Assembly (NCBI GenBank): GCA_023265175.1
Contig: JAHFUI010000022.1
Coordinates: 1 to 41,547, forward strand
DNA: 41,547 nt
From: Acidobacteriota bacterium
GTDB lineage: Bacteria; Acidobacteriota; Vicinamibacteria; Vicinamibacterales; CAVVIG01
Reading direction: 5' to 3'
A program made the translations under genes and the position numbers. Below are positions 14,913 through 22,514 of this stretch, one piece after another; within the stretch, counting starts at the first letter, position 1; each line of letters begins with the position of its first letter. The notes under the pieces were generated by a model. The model had not been told where the DNA came from. It saw only the letters and a list, made by a program, of their open reading frames with translations, and did not search any database.

Positions 14913-16274
14913 ATGAAGACGGTGGACGTTGGCTCGTTGCTCGACGACGGAGGGTGGGGCGGGTACCAGAAGCTGCTGGTGTTCGCAACGGCGTTGACCA
15001 TCGTTCTCGATGGTCTCGACAATCAGCTGCTGCCTCCCGCGATCCCGGCGCTCGCGCGCGATTGGGCGGCGCCGCGCGCCGCGTTCGCCAACGTGCTGAC
15101 GAGCGGCATGGTCGGCATGATGCTCGGCGGCCTCATCGGCGGCTTCATCGGCGACCGGCTGGGACGGCGCATGGCGCTGCTCGGGAGCGTCGTCTCGTTT
15201 GGCCTGCTGACTGTGGCGGTGTCGTTCACGAACGGCGTCACGATGCTCACCGTGATTCGCTTCTTTGCCGGGCTCGGTCTCGGTGGCGCCATGCCGAACG
15301 CTGCGGCGCTCTCGTCTGAATATGTTCCGAGGCGGCATCGCGCCGCGGCCGTGACGCTCACGATTGTCTGCGTTCCGCTCGGAGGCACGCTCGCGGGATT
15401 TTTGGGCGGACAGATTCTCCCGCAGTGGGGCTGGCGCGTGCTCTTTCTCGTGGGCGGCATCGTCCCGCTCGTCCTGGCGGCCGTCCTGTTGAAGGTGCTG
15501 CCTGAATCGCCGCGGTATCTGGCGAGTCAGAAACTGCGCTGGCCCGAGCTCAGTGCGCTGCTGCGCCGGCTTGGACACGACGTGGACCGGGACGCGACAT
15601 TCGTGGATCCTACGGAGCGGGCCGTCGCCCGCGTGTCCGCTCGCGAGCTGCTCGAGCCCGAAATTCGCCGAGACACGCTGGTGCTGTGCGCCGCGTTCTT
15701 CTTCTGCCTGTTTTCGGCGTATCTGGGCACCAACTGGGTGCCGGCGATGCTCGGCGGCGCCCACTTCGACGTCGGCACTTCCAGCTACGGCCTGCTGGCC
15801 TGGAATCTTGGGGGCGTCGCATTCGCCGTCTTTGCGGCCTCAGTCATCATGCGTGGAGGCTCGCGGCTCACGATGTTGACGCTGGCCATCGGAGGCGTCT
15901 GCGGCTGCGTGGTGCTGGCGATTATGCCCATCGACCCGCAGTCGACGTTGACGGTCTTCGCGATGCTGGCGGTTACCGGCGGCTTCATCAACGCCACGCA
16001 GACCACGATGTACGCGCTCGCTGCGCACGTCTATCCCACATCGATCCGGGCCACCGGCGTCGGCACGGCCGTTGCCTTCGGCCGCATCGGAGGCGTCCTG
16101 AGTCCGTACGTGGGCACGTGGGCGCTCAACGGCGGCGCGTCCCATTACTTCACGCTCATCGCCGGGACGATGACGCTGACGGTCGTCGCGCTCGCGTCGG
16201 TGCGGCATCACATTCCGCGCGTGTCGATCGTTCGCGCCGCGGGTTCGATGGCGGCCGAACCAGCGGGTCACTGA
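14913..16274 (+). CDS. MFS aromatic acid:H+ symporter (AAHS family)
   Basis: This 453-aa, twelve-helix major facilitator resembles PcaK-type aromatic acid transporters. Signatures are the charged TM1 motif VLDGLDNQLLPPAIPAL (the DGxD pattern of AAHS proteins), the loop 2-3 motif GDRLGRRMAL, VRFFAGLGLGGAMPN-type TM4 with RFFAGLGLGG, and PESPRYLASQ after helix 6. It would import the aromatic acid degraded by the operon, probably protocatechuate, gallate or a hydroxybenzoate. It is the last gene of the operon; the next gene converges on it with a 7-base gap and no terminator hairpin was seen between them. Confidence 0.88.
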   Translation: MKTVDVGSLLDDGGWGGYQKLLVFATALTIVLDGLDNQLLPPAIPALARDWAAPRAAFANVLTSGMVGMMLGGLIGGFIGDRLGRRMALLGSVVSFGLLTVAVSFTNGVTMLTVIRFFAGLGLGGAMPNAAALSSEYVPRRHRAAAVTLTIVCVPLGGTLAGFLGGQILPQWGWRVLFLVGGIVPLVLAAVLLKVLPESPRYLASQKLRWPELSALLRRLGHDVDRDATFVDPTERAVARVSARELLEPEIRRDTLVLCAAFFFCLFSAYLGTNWVPAMLGGAHFDVGTSSYGLLAWNLGGVAFAVFAASVIMRGGSRLTMLTLAIGGVCGCVVLAIMPIDPQSTLTVFAMLAVTGGFINATQTTMYALAAHVYPTSIRATGVGTAVAFGRIGGVLSPYVGTWALNGGASHYFTLIAGTMTLTVVALASVRHHIPRVSIVRAAGSMAAEPAGH

Positions 16275-16281
16275 CGATCGA

Positions 16282-17181
16282 CTACTTTCTCAGCCCCTTC
16301 GAATCTTTTGCCCACGGCGGAAGCCACATTTTGATTCGCCCGTCCCACAGGCTGCGGTTGTTCTCTTCGCAGGAATACTCGATGATCTCGGTCGACATGA
16401 GCGTGAAGATCCGCTCGTTCTTCCACGGCTTCGTGTAGTACTTCGGGTCGTCCACCGTCATGGTGTAGTCGATATGGCCCATGTCGGTCCGGCGCAACGT
16501 CTGGCTGAGATGGAGCTGGTCGCTGTGGGGATGGCCGTTTGTGTCCAGGCGTGTGTAGCCGTTGAAGCCGATGGTGTCGATGACGAGGGTGTCGCCGTCC
16601 CAACGGCCGATGGAATTGCCGAACCACGTGGGGTTGAGCTGATCGCCCTTGAGATGATCACGTCCGTCGATTGGCACGACGTGGAACCACGAGTTCACCT
16701 CGAACATCAATGAGAGGTACTTATCGTTCTGCATGATCTGCATCGGGTCCGGTGAGTTGACGGACCGCGCCATGCCGAACGGGAAACAGCTGCCGGTGTA
16801 ATCGCCCGGGCCCTCGGGCGTATTCAGACTTGCGATGTCGTACGACTTCCAGGCCTCTAGTCCCGCCGCTGTGTACGGAAGGTCTCCGTACTCGCCGCGC
16901 CTGCGAAGACCATCGCGAACCTGCGGCGTGTCCGCCGGCGTGAATGGAGGTTCCGCGTAGCCCTTCTGGCCGCGTCCGTTTCTGGTCATGTCGGGCGTGT
17001 AGGGCCGCTGCCAGACGCCCTGGAGATCCGGTTTGCCATTCGCCATTCTGGGCGCGGGACTCGTAAGGACGTTCGGTGGGCTTGGCGTCTGTGCCGACAC
17101 CTCAGTCGTGCGGCCCGCTGAGATGGCCAGCAACACTCCCGCGGCGCTCGCCACGACGATCGACGTGTAGTGATGTTTCAT
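16282..17181 (-). CDS. Secreted acidobacterial paralogue family protein 1
   Basis: This 299-aa exported protein has a signal peptide at residues 1-31 (ending VSAQ). The mature part starts with the family's PDLQGVWQRPYTPDM block and carries the core block RWDGDTLVIDTIGFNGYT, GHPHSDQLHLSQ and TVDDPKYYTKPW, ending EYSCEENNR. Two other genes in this window (19105-20175 and 20231-21229) share these blocks in the same order. The family is common in Acidobacteriota and has no function known to me. It is 36 bases downstream of the cytochrome gene on the same strand, with a GGGAG ribosome-binding site, so the two are probably co-transcribed. Confidence 0.82.
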   Translation of the reverse strand: MKHHYTSIVVASAAGVLLAISAGRTTEVSAQTPSPPNVLTSPAPRMANGKPDLQGVWQRPYTPDMTRNGRGQKGYAEPPFTPADTPQVRDGLRRRGEYGDLPYTAAGLEAWKSYDIASLNTPEGPGDYTGSCFPFGMARSVNSPDPMQIMQNDKYLSLMFEVNSWFHVVPIDGRDHLKGDQLNPTWFGNSIGRWDGDTLVIDTIGFNGYTRLDTNGHPHSDQLHLSQTLRRTDMGHIDYTMTVDDPKYYTKPWKNERIFTLMSTEIIEYSCEENNRSLWDGRIKMWLPPWAKDSKGLRK

Positions 17182-17217
17182 GTGTTCGCTCCCTGCGACT
17201 CGCTTCGCGGGCTCCTA

Positions 17218-18369
17218 TTATTTCGCGGACGGTCTGCCGAACTTCGCCGCGTCAACCGCGACATTCGTCTTGACCTCGTTCAGCTTCGCAGTATACCTCC
17301 CGTCCAGCCAGGAGAACTTGTATTCGAACGGGAACTTGATGCCCCCAACGTCGCGATAATCGGAGTAGTCGATCTGCGTGGGAACGCGGCCGACCGGCGA
17401 GGGGCCATAGCGCACCATCCGCGAGAGCAGGCCGGATTGCATGTCGAAATATAACGTCGCGAAAAAACTTCTCGGACCGCTTCCCTGAACGACGATGAAG
17501 TCGCGGTTGCCGATGCTTCGCGTCGCGCCGACGCGCCAGTTGTTGAGGACTTGCTTGATCTGCCCTGGAAAGGCCATCTGCGCCTCAAGCCTGGCCCCGT
17601 CCAACTCCTCTCCGATGAGCTCGTACTCCCCTAATAGTCCGTGCGGCGTCTTGATCCAACCGGTGCGGCCATCGAAGGCCCAGACGCTATCGCCTCGTTC
17701 CGGCTTTTCCTTGTATGTGATGAGCGCGGTGCGCTGATTCGGGGCTTTCGCAAAGACTGTGAACTCGCCAGTGCCTCCCAACCCGAAGTACCCCACGCTC
17801 GTCCCGGTCGCGACAAAGCTCGTGAGGCCGGAGAGCCGCTGGGCACCGCCGAGCGCCTGCATGTACTTGTCAAAGACCTGCTCGGCGGAAGGCTGTCCCC
17901 TCTCCGGCAGGACGATGTCGTCATGCTCTGCGTTTGGAGTGTCGTACAGCGTATCCAGGGCGATCGAGGTCGCGGGGGTTTGGCGGCCGTGATGGCACGT
18001 CCAGCACGTCACGCGCTGGACGCCCGCGAAGTTGGTGCGATTGATGTTGGCCACCATCTCGACCATCCTGCGCGCGGTCCTCTTTGGCGGAGTGTCAATC
18101 ACAAAATCCGCATTGTCCGTGCCGGCCCCGGGATGACAGTTCGCGCAGTCAAGGCCCAGATCGGCCGAAATCACCCCCATCGTCGCGATGAAATCGTCCA
18201 CGCTCAGCTCCTTGAGCGTGCTGGTCGTGACGTTCTTGAAGGCCTCTCCCGCGTTCTTCCCTGTTGCCGCTGCTGCCTGGCCTTGTGCCGCAGTCCGGAC
18301 CTCCGACGCGAAACCGCTCAGCCATACGGCCGCCAATCCAGCGACCGCAAGCCGCCACCAGACCTTCAT
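17218..18369 (-). CDS. Diheme c-type cytochrome with lipoprotein-carrier-like C-terminal domain
   Basis: This 383-aa exported protein has a signal peptide (residues 1-29). Two heme-binding motifs lie at C75-C78-H79 (CANCH) and C122-C125-H126 (CWTCH), in a setting like the cytochrome subunit of photosynthetic reaction centres (PF02276-like: SVDDFIATMGVIS, ARRMVEMVANINRTNF). From about residue 165 comes a second beta-rich domain (YMQALGGAQRLSGLTSFVAT, WAFDGRTGWIKTP, IDYSDYRDVGGIKFPF) that resembles LolA-like outer-membrane lipoprotein carriers. Such hybrid cytochromes recur in Acidobacteriota; electron donor and acceptor are unknown. GGAG precedes ATG 18369. No photosynthesis genes are present. 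Confidence 0.85.
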   Translation of the reverse strand: MKVWWRLAVAGLAAVWLSGFASEVRTAAQGQAAAATGKNAGEAFKNVTTSTLKELSVDDFIATMGVISADLGLDCANCHPGAGTDNADFVIDTPPKRTARRMVEMVANINRTNFAGVQRVTCWTCHHGRQTPATSIALDTLYDTPNAEHDDIVLPERGQPSAEQVFDKYMQALGGAQRLSGLTSFVATGTSVGYFGLGGTGEFTVFAKAPNQRTALITYKEKPERGDSVWAFDGRTGWIKTPHGLLGEYELIGEELDGARLEAQMAFPGQIKQVLNNWRVGATRSIGNRDFIVVQGSGPRSFFATLYFDMQSGLLSRMVRYGPSPVGRVPTQIDYSDYRDVGGIKFPFEYKFSWLDGRYTAKLNEVKTNVAVDAAKFGRPSAK

Positions 18370-18605
18370 GTCATTTTCTCCGTTTAATGTAATGCCAGAT
18401 ATCGTAACTTACCTTCGTCCTGAGGCGGGCCGTGCCGAAAGGGAAACACGTTCCTGACAGGTTCCTGACGGAAACTTCATTTGACAGATCGCGGCTGGAC
18501 CGACGAAAATGCAGACCTGAAGCTGTCCGTTCTCGGTATACAATCTGGCTGCACGAGAGGGCGCATGTTGAAGCCCTTCGACGGCTTCTGATGGAGGGAT
18601 GAATA

Positions 18606-19064
18606 ATGAGGACCAAGTTCGCAGGGCTCATCGCGACAGTTGCTGTGCTCGCTGCCAGCGTACCGATGATCGCGCATCATTCGTTCGCGGCCGAGTTTGA
18701 TGCTCAGAGAGCGATCAAGCTGACCGGCGCCGTGACGAAGGTCGAGTGGACGAACCCGCACACGTATTTCTACATCGACGTGAAGGAGATCTGCGAAGGG
18801 GCCGCGGCGCCGCAAGGACAGGAGCCCGCATGGAAGTGCTCGCAGGCCGATCCTTCGAAGGTTCCGAACTGGGGCCTCGAGATGGGGAGCCCGAACGGTC
18901 TCATGCGCCAGGGCTGGACGCGCAACTCTATGAAGATCGGCGACATGGTCATCGTTGAGGGCAGCCGCGCCAAGGACGGCAGCACCATCGGCAATGCGCG
19001 CACGGTCATGCTGAGCGGTGGTCAGCGGCTGTTTGCGGGGTCGAGCCAGCCCACCACGCCGTAG
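18606..19064 (+). CDS. DUF6152 family exported protein
   Basis: This 152-aa exported protein has a signal peptide followed by the DUF6152 start AHHSFAAEFDAQRAIKLTG, then KVEWTNPHTYFYIDV and NGLMRQGWTRNSMKIGD, ending in a beta strand region. The fold is probably a small beta barrel. In acidobacterial genomes DUF6152 genes often sit beside the PDLxGxW-type exported family, as here. The ribosome-binding site GGAGGG (18593-18598) is well placed. The gene diverges from the cytochrome gene across a 236-base region without other genes. Function unknown. Confidence 0.88.
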   Translation: MRTKFAGLIATVAVLAASVPMIAHHSFAAEFDAQRAIKLTGAVTKVEWTNPHTYFYIDVKEICEGAAAPQGQEPAWKCSQADPSKVPNWGLEMGSPNGLMRQGWTRNSMKIGDMVIVEGSRAKDGSTIGNARTVMLSGGQRLFAGSSQPTTP

Positions 19065-19104
19065 GCGATCGAAAACGGAAAAAGGGGCAAGAAGAGGGTT
19101 CACG

Positions 19105-20175
19105 GTGCGAAGCCGCTTCATTGGCCGGTTCGCTGTCGCGACCGCTGCGACGGTGGTGTTGTCTGCAGTGGTCGTCTCGACGCAAACGCCGGCGCCGCCG
19201 GCTGGTCAGGCGCCAGCCGGTCGTGGCGCGGGACGTGGGCGCGGTGCGGCTGGCCCCCCGGAGCCGACGCCTCGGCTCGCCGACGGCACCGTGAATCTCG
19301 GACGTGTTGCCGGTGAAAAGGGGATCTGGAACGTTCCCTACATCACCAACATGGGGATGCAGGTCATCGGTCCCGATGGCCAGTCGCTCGCGCCGGCCCG
19401 CGGTCGTCGCGGTGGCGGGCCTCCCGCTGAAGGGGGCCCTCCTGCCGCCGCGCGCGGCGCTGGCGCGGCTGCCGGCGGCGGACGTGCAGCTGGCGCGCCT
19501 CCTGCTGAAGGGCGAGCGGCCGCCACCACTCCGCTCGGCGGCGGCGAAGGCACGGCCGGCAACGGTGGACGCGGTGGCGCGAAAACCGAGCCGTGGGTGC
19601 CCTTCCAGCCGTGGGCCGCGGCGGTCTACGACTACAACTCGAAGAACTCGTCCAAATACGATCCCGAAGGCTACTGCCTGCCTCCCGGCGGTCCGCGGTT
19701 GTTCGCGACGCCGTACCCGGCGGAGATCATTCAGCTGCCGGAACAGAAGCGCATCATCATGATCTTCGAAGGCGCGACGCACATCTGGCGCGAGATCTAC
19801 ATGGACGGCCGCGAGCATCCCAAAGGTGACGCGCTCAACCCGACCTACCTCGGACATTCGGTGGGTCGCTGGGAAGGCGACACGCTCGTCGTCGACGTCG
19901 TCGGGTTCAACGAGGCGACATGGCTGGACTACTTCGGCCACCCGCACACGGACCAGCTCCACGTGGTCGAAAAGTACACGCGGCCGAACAAAGGCACGCT
20001 GCATTACGAAGCGCTCATCGACGATCCCGGCGCGTACACGAAGCCGTTCACCGTCGCGTGGGACGTTCCGTGGCGGGCCAACGGCGAGTTGACCGAATAC
20101 ATCTGCCAGGAGAACAACAAGTATCTGCAGCGGCTGACCGACGACTTCGGGAAGCCGATCTTTTCGGGGAAGTAG
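19105..20175 (+). CDS. Secreted acidobacterial paralogue family protein 2
   Basis: This 356-aa exported protein starts at GTG 19105 behind AGAGGG; the frame is open upstream into the DUF6152 gene but only the GTG gives a signal peptide (GRFAVATAATVVLSAVVVS). Residues about 30-50 and 95-155 are low-complexity Gly/Ala/Pro/Arg stretches. The family core follows: GRWEGDTLVVDVVGFNEATW, HPHTDQLHVVEKYTRP, DDPGAYTKPF and TEYICQENN. The low-complexity insert is unusual compared with the other two paralogues here and may be a flexible envelope linker. It follows the DUF6152 gene by 40 bases. Confidence 0.82.
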   Translation: MRSRFIGRFAVATAATVVLSAVVVSTQTPAPPAGQAPAGRGAGRGRGAAGPPEPTPRLADGTVNLGRVAGEKGIWNVPYITNMGMQVIGPDGQSLAPARGRRGGGPPAEGGPPAAARGAGAAAGGGRAAGAPPAEGRAAATTPLGGGEGTAGNGGRGGAKTEPWVPFQPWAAAVYDYNSKNSSKYDPEGYCLPPGGPRLFATPYPAEIIQLPEQKRIIMIFEGATHIWREIYMDGREHPKGDALNPTYLGHSVGRWEGDTLVVDVVGFNEATWLDYFGHPHTDQLHVVEKYTRPNKGTLHYEALIDDPGAYTKPFTVAWDVPWRANGELTEYICQENNKYLQRLTDDFGKPIFSGK

Positions 20176-20230
20176 GAAGATTCCGCAGGGCTGCCGCAGT
20201 CTCCGTGTTCGTTTGAAAAGGAGATGTCAG

Positions 20231-21229
20231 ATGGGTCATCGATCCCTCGGTGTTCCGGCGGCAGTGATTGCGATGGCGTCGGTCGCCGTCCTGCACGCGG
20301 CCGGTCAGAGCTCGCCGAAGCCGACGGCAAAGGCCGCCAAGCCGTGGACGGCTCCGCGCACCGCGGACGGCCAACCGGACCTCACCGGCTACTGGACCCA
20401 CGCAACGTACACGCCGGTTGAACGGCCCGCGGAGTTCGCCGGCAAGGAATTCTGGACGCCCGAAGAAGCGGCGGCGTACGAGAAGCAGCGCGTCGCGCAG
20501 TTCCTCGGCCAGGCAGCCGATAACATTCACTACGACGACGCGATCTGGCAGACCGAGCCGTACGGCAAGGGTCTGTCGAGCCTGCGCACCTCGCTGATCA
20601 CGGATCCGAAGGACGGCCGCATCCCGCCGCAGACCCCTGAGGCGCTGAAGCGCGCGGCGGAGCGGGCCGCCAGACGGGGAAATCCAGCGGATGCCATCCA
20701 GAACCGCACGCTCGCCGAACGCTGCATTACGTGGGGCGTCGACGTGCCTCCGCTCATGCCGGTCGGCTACAACTCCAATCTGCAGATCGTGCAGGGCGCG
20801 AACTACGTCGTGATCATCACCGAGATGATCCATAGCGCACGAATCATCCCGTTGGATGGGCGCGCGCATCTCGGCAAGAACATCCGTCAGTTGACGGGAG
20901 ATTCTCGCGGCCGCTGGGAGGGCAATACGCTGGTCGTCGACACGACCAACTTCACCGACAAGACCGCTTTCCGCGGGTCGAGCGAGAACCTGCACGTCAC
21001 GGAGCGCTTCACCCGCACCGACGCCAACTCGATCAAATACGAGTTCACGGTCGAGGATCCGACGACGTGGACGAGATCGTGGAGCGCGGAAATCCCGATG
21101 AGGCAGATGGGCGCGCCGATTTACGAGTACGCCTGCAGCGAGGGCAATTACGGCATCGCGAACATTCTGAGGGGCGCCCGCGTCGACGAAACGAAGGCTG
21201 CGGCTGCCGCAAGGGTCGCAACGAAATAA
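20231..21229 (+). CDS. Secreted acidobacterial paralogue family protein 3
   Basis: This 332-aa exported protein starts at ATG 20231 with AAGGAG at 20218-20223. A signal peptide (about residues 1-25) is followed by the family's TADGQPDLTGYWTH block. The core is RGRWEGNTLVVDTTNFTDKT, SENLHVTERFTRTD and VEDPTTWTRSW, ending YEYACSEGNYG. It lacks the GHPHxDQLH histidine block of the other two paralogues (here GSSENLH), so if those histidines bind a metal this member differs. It is 55 bases downstream of paralogue 2 and probably in the same operon. Confidence 0.82.
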   Translation: MGHRSLGVPAAVIAMASVAVLHAAGQSSPKPTAKAAKPWTAPRTADGQPDLTGYWTHATYTPVERPAEFAGKEFWTPEEAAAYEKQRVAQFLGQAADNIHYDDAIWQTEPYGKGLSSLRTSLITDPKDGRIPPQTPEALKRAAERAARRGNPADAIQNRTLAERCITWGVDVPPLMPVGYNSNLQIVQGANYVVIITEMIHSARIIPLDGRAHLGKNIRQLTGDSRGRWEGNTLVVDTTNFTDKTAFRGSSENLHVTERFTRTDANSIKYEFTVEDPTTWTRSWSAEIPMRQMGAPIYEYACSEGNYGIANILRGARVDETKAAAAARVATK

Positions 21230-21234
21230 ACCCG

Positions 21235-21636
21235 CTAGTTCCTCGTCACTTTGAAGTCGCCCTTGACCGAGCCCTGCGTCCAGGTGCCGGTGATGAAGCG
21301 CTGGAAGGCGCCGATGTTCTCCAGCTTGCCGTCGACGACGGAGCGGACGACATTGCCAGATTTGTCCTTGCCGTCCGCCTCGAAATGAATCGTCCAGGCG
21401 TCGACATCGAGCGTGAGTTTTTGCAGCGGCGCGGCATTCGGTCCGGGATTGAGCGTTCCGGCCAATGCCTTGCCGTCCCAGTGGATGTCGAGCAACACAT
21501 GCGTGCGGTTGTCCCTGGTGGGGCCCCAGTCGCCGATCCACGTGCCCTTCAGCGGATGTCCGTATTGGGCCGCTGCTGCTGCCCCGACAACGAGACACGC
21601 CGAGAACATCACGACACGAATCAACCCCAGTCGCAT
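21235..21636 (-). CDS. Small exported beta-rich protein, 133 aa
   Basis: A signal peptide (RVVMFSACLVVGAAAA, cleavage near AAAQ) precedes a compact beta-rich domain: LKGTWIGDWGPTRD, HVLLDIHWDGKALAG and FITGTWTQGSVKGDFKVTRN. The repeated G-T-W strand starts suggest a lipocalin- or calycin-like barrel. Related exported proteins are frequent in Acidobacteriota, with no known function. ATG 21636 has a perfect AGGAGG seven bases upstream. The gene converges on paralogue 3 with a 5-base gap and starts right beside a palindromic element. Confidence 0.72.
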   Translation of the reverse strand: MRLGLIRVVMFSACLVVGAAAAAQYGHPLKGTWIGDWGPTRDNRTHVLLDIHWDGKALAGTLNPGPNAAPLQKLTLDVDAWTIHFEADGKDKSGNVVRSVVDGKLENIGAFQRFITGTWTQGSVKGDFKVTRN

Positions 21637-21658
21637 CACACGTCCTCCTAACCCTTAG

Positions 21659-21893
21659 CAGCCCGTGGTGAAAGTCTGGCTGCATTCGGGGCCCCCAACG
21701 CGGCAGCCGCGTTGGGGACCCCGTTCGACGGGCGATGCATCCCCGCTCCACCCCAACGCGGCTGCCGCGTTGGGGACCCCGGCGCTGGCTGCGTTGCTCC
21801 TCCGTCAAATACTCCCGGTATTCTCGGTCGTCGCGCCTTGCCAGCGGTCCACGCGCCCGTCTCGGTGCGACGCCAGACTTTCACCACGGGCTG
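21659..21893 (+). mobile_element. Palindromic element, family 1, copy A (235 bp)
   Basis: Perfect 22-bp terminal inverted repeats (starting CAGCCCGTGGTGAAAGTC; 21659-21680 and 21872-21893) are flanked by TTAG on both sides (21655-21658 and 21894-21897). The core (21787-21842) reads GCTGCGTTGCTC, then hairpin AATAC-TCCCG-GTATT at 21808-21822, then CGCGCCTTGCC. Between left arm and core sit two copies of a 25-base palindrome CCCCAACGCGGC(A/T)GCC..., mutually inverted. No protein-coding gene is inside, so movement would need a factor from elsewhere. It lies between the exported-protein gene and element D. Confidence 0.8.
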
Positions 21894-21895
21894 TT

Positions 21896-22048
21896 AGAGT
21901 TCGTTGCGAAATTACCTCACGCGGGTGGCCGCGAACGGGGCGCCCCGCCGGGCGCGGAGGCGAGGGTCGTGACAGGCGCTTTTCGCCGAGCACCCGGTGG
22001 GGCTGTTCGCGGACAGGACCCGCCACGGGTAATTTCGCAACGCACTCT
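21896..22048. mobile_element. Palindromic element D (about 153 bp)
   Basis: The terminal inverted repeats run 21896-21916 (AGAGTTCGTTGCGAAATTAC...) and 22028-22048, matching at 20 of 21 positions. Further inverted segments follow inward: GCGGGT/ACCCGC, CCGCGAAC/GTTCGCGG and GGGGCGCC-type pairs, so nearly the whole element folds on itself around a loop near 21955-21990. The ends are unrelated to element A, but the left end coincides with the TTAG flank of A, so one element inserted at the edge of the other. No coding capacity. Confidence 0.7.
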
Positions 22049-22085
22049 TATGGCCCAAGCGGGCATTCTACACTGTAGCGATGAC

Positions 22086-22514
22086 ATGTCCGACATCCGG
22101 GTGACCGACGCGATCGTCGTACACGGCCACGAAATCGACGAGCAATTCGTGCGAGCGTCAGGGCCGGGCGGTCAGAACGTCAACAAAGTCTCGACGGCGG
22201 TCGAACTGCGGTTCGACGTCTGGCGATCGTCGTTGCCGCCGGAGGTCAAGCAGCGGCTGATCGCGTTTGCCGGGAAGCGGGTGACGTCAGACGGTGTCTT
22301 GCTGATCGACAGCCGCGAGCATCGGACGCAGTCGCAGAATCGCGAGGCCGCGCGCGCGAGGCTGGTTGCGCTCCTGCAGCAGGCGGCCCACCGGCCAAAG
22401 CGGCGCAGGCCGACAAAACCACGAGCGGGCGCGCGGGAGAAGCGCCTGGCGTCCAAGAAGGTTCGGAGCGCGGTCAAGGCCCTGCGAGGTCGAGGTCGCG
22501 CGTCGGAGGACTAG
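22086..22514 (+). CDS. arfB: Peptidyl-tRNA hydrolase ArfB (ribosome rescue)
   Basis: This 142-aa class I release-factor-like protein hydrolyses peptidyl-tRNA on ribosomes stalled without a stop codon. The catalytic GGQ motif lies in RASGPGGQNVNKVSTAVELR (about residues 21-40). The C-terminal tail is Lys/Arg-rich (RPKRRRPTKPRAG to KKVRSAVKALRGRG), as needed to enter the empty mRNA channel. It lacks the codon-recognition domain of release factors, which fits ArfB rather than PrfH or RF homologues. The frame is open far upstream through the palindromic elements; ATG 22086 matches the family start, though no good ribosome-binding site is visible. It converges with the CRTAC1 gene and overlaps its 3' end by four bases. 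Confidence 0.9.
   Translation: MSDIRVTDAIVVHGHEIDEQFVRASGPGGQNVNKVSTAVELRFDVWRSSLPPEVKQRLIAFAGKRVTSDGVLLIDSREHRTQSQNREAARARLVALLQQAAHRPKRRRPTKPRAGAREKRLASKKVRSAVKALRGRGRASED

Noticed and set aside
13538-15764. Long minus-strand frames opposite ligBA and the transporter
   Set aside because: Composition is that of antisense DNA and the plus strand carries complete enzymes with active-site residues.
20048-21808. Minus-strand open frame of 586 codons across paralogue 3
   Set aside because: It spans an oppositely oriented gene with good start signals, an intergenic gap and a palindromic element; no protein family features.
21785-21890. Short protein readings through elements A, B and C (such as EECAYRAYASDEQRSPA)
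   Set aside because: The readings differ in frame between copies and the conserved features are inverted repeats and hairpins, so conservation is at the nucleic-acid level.
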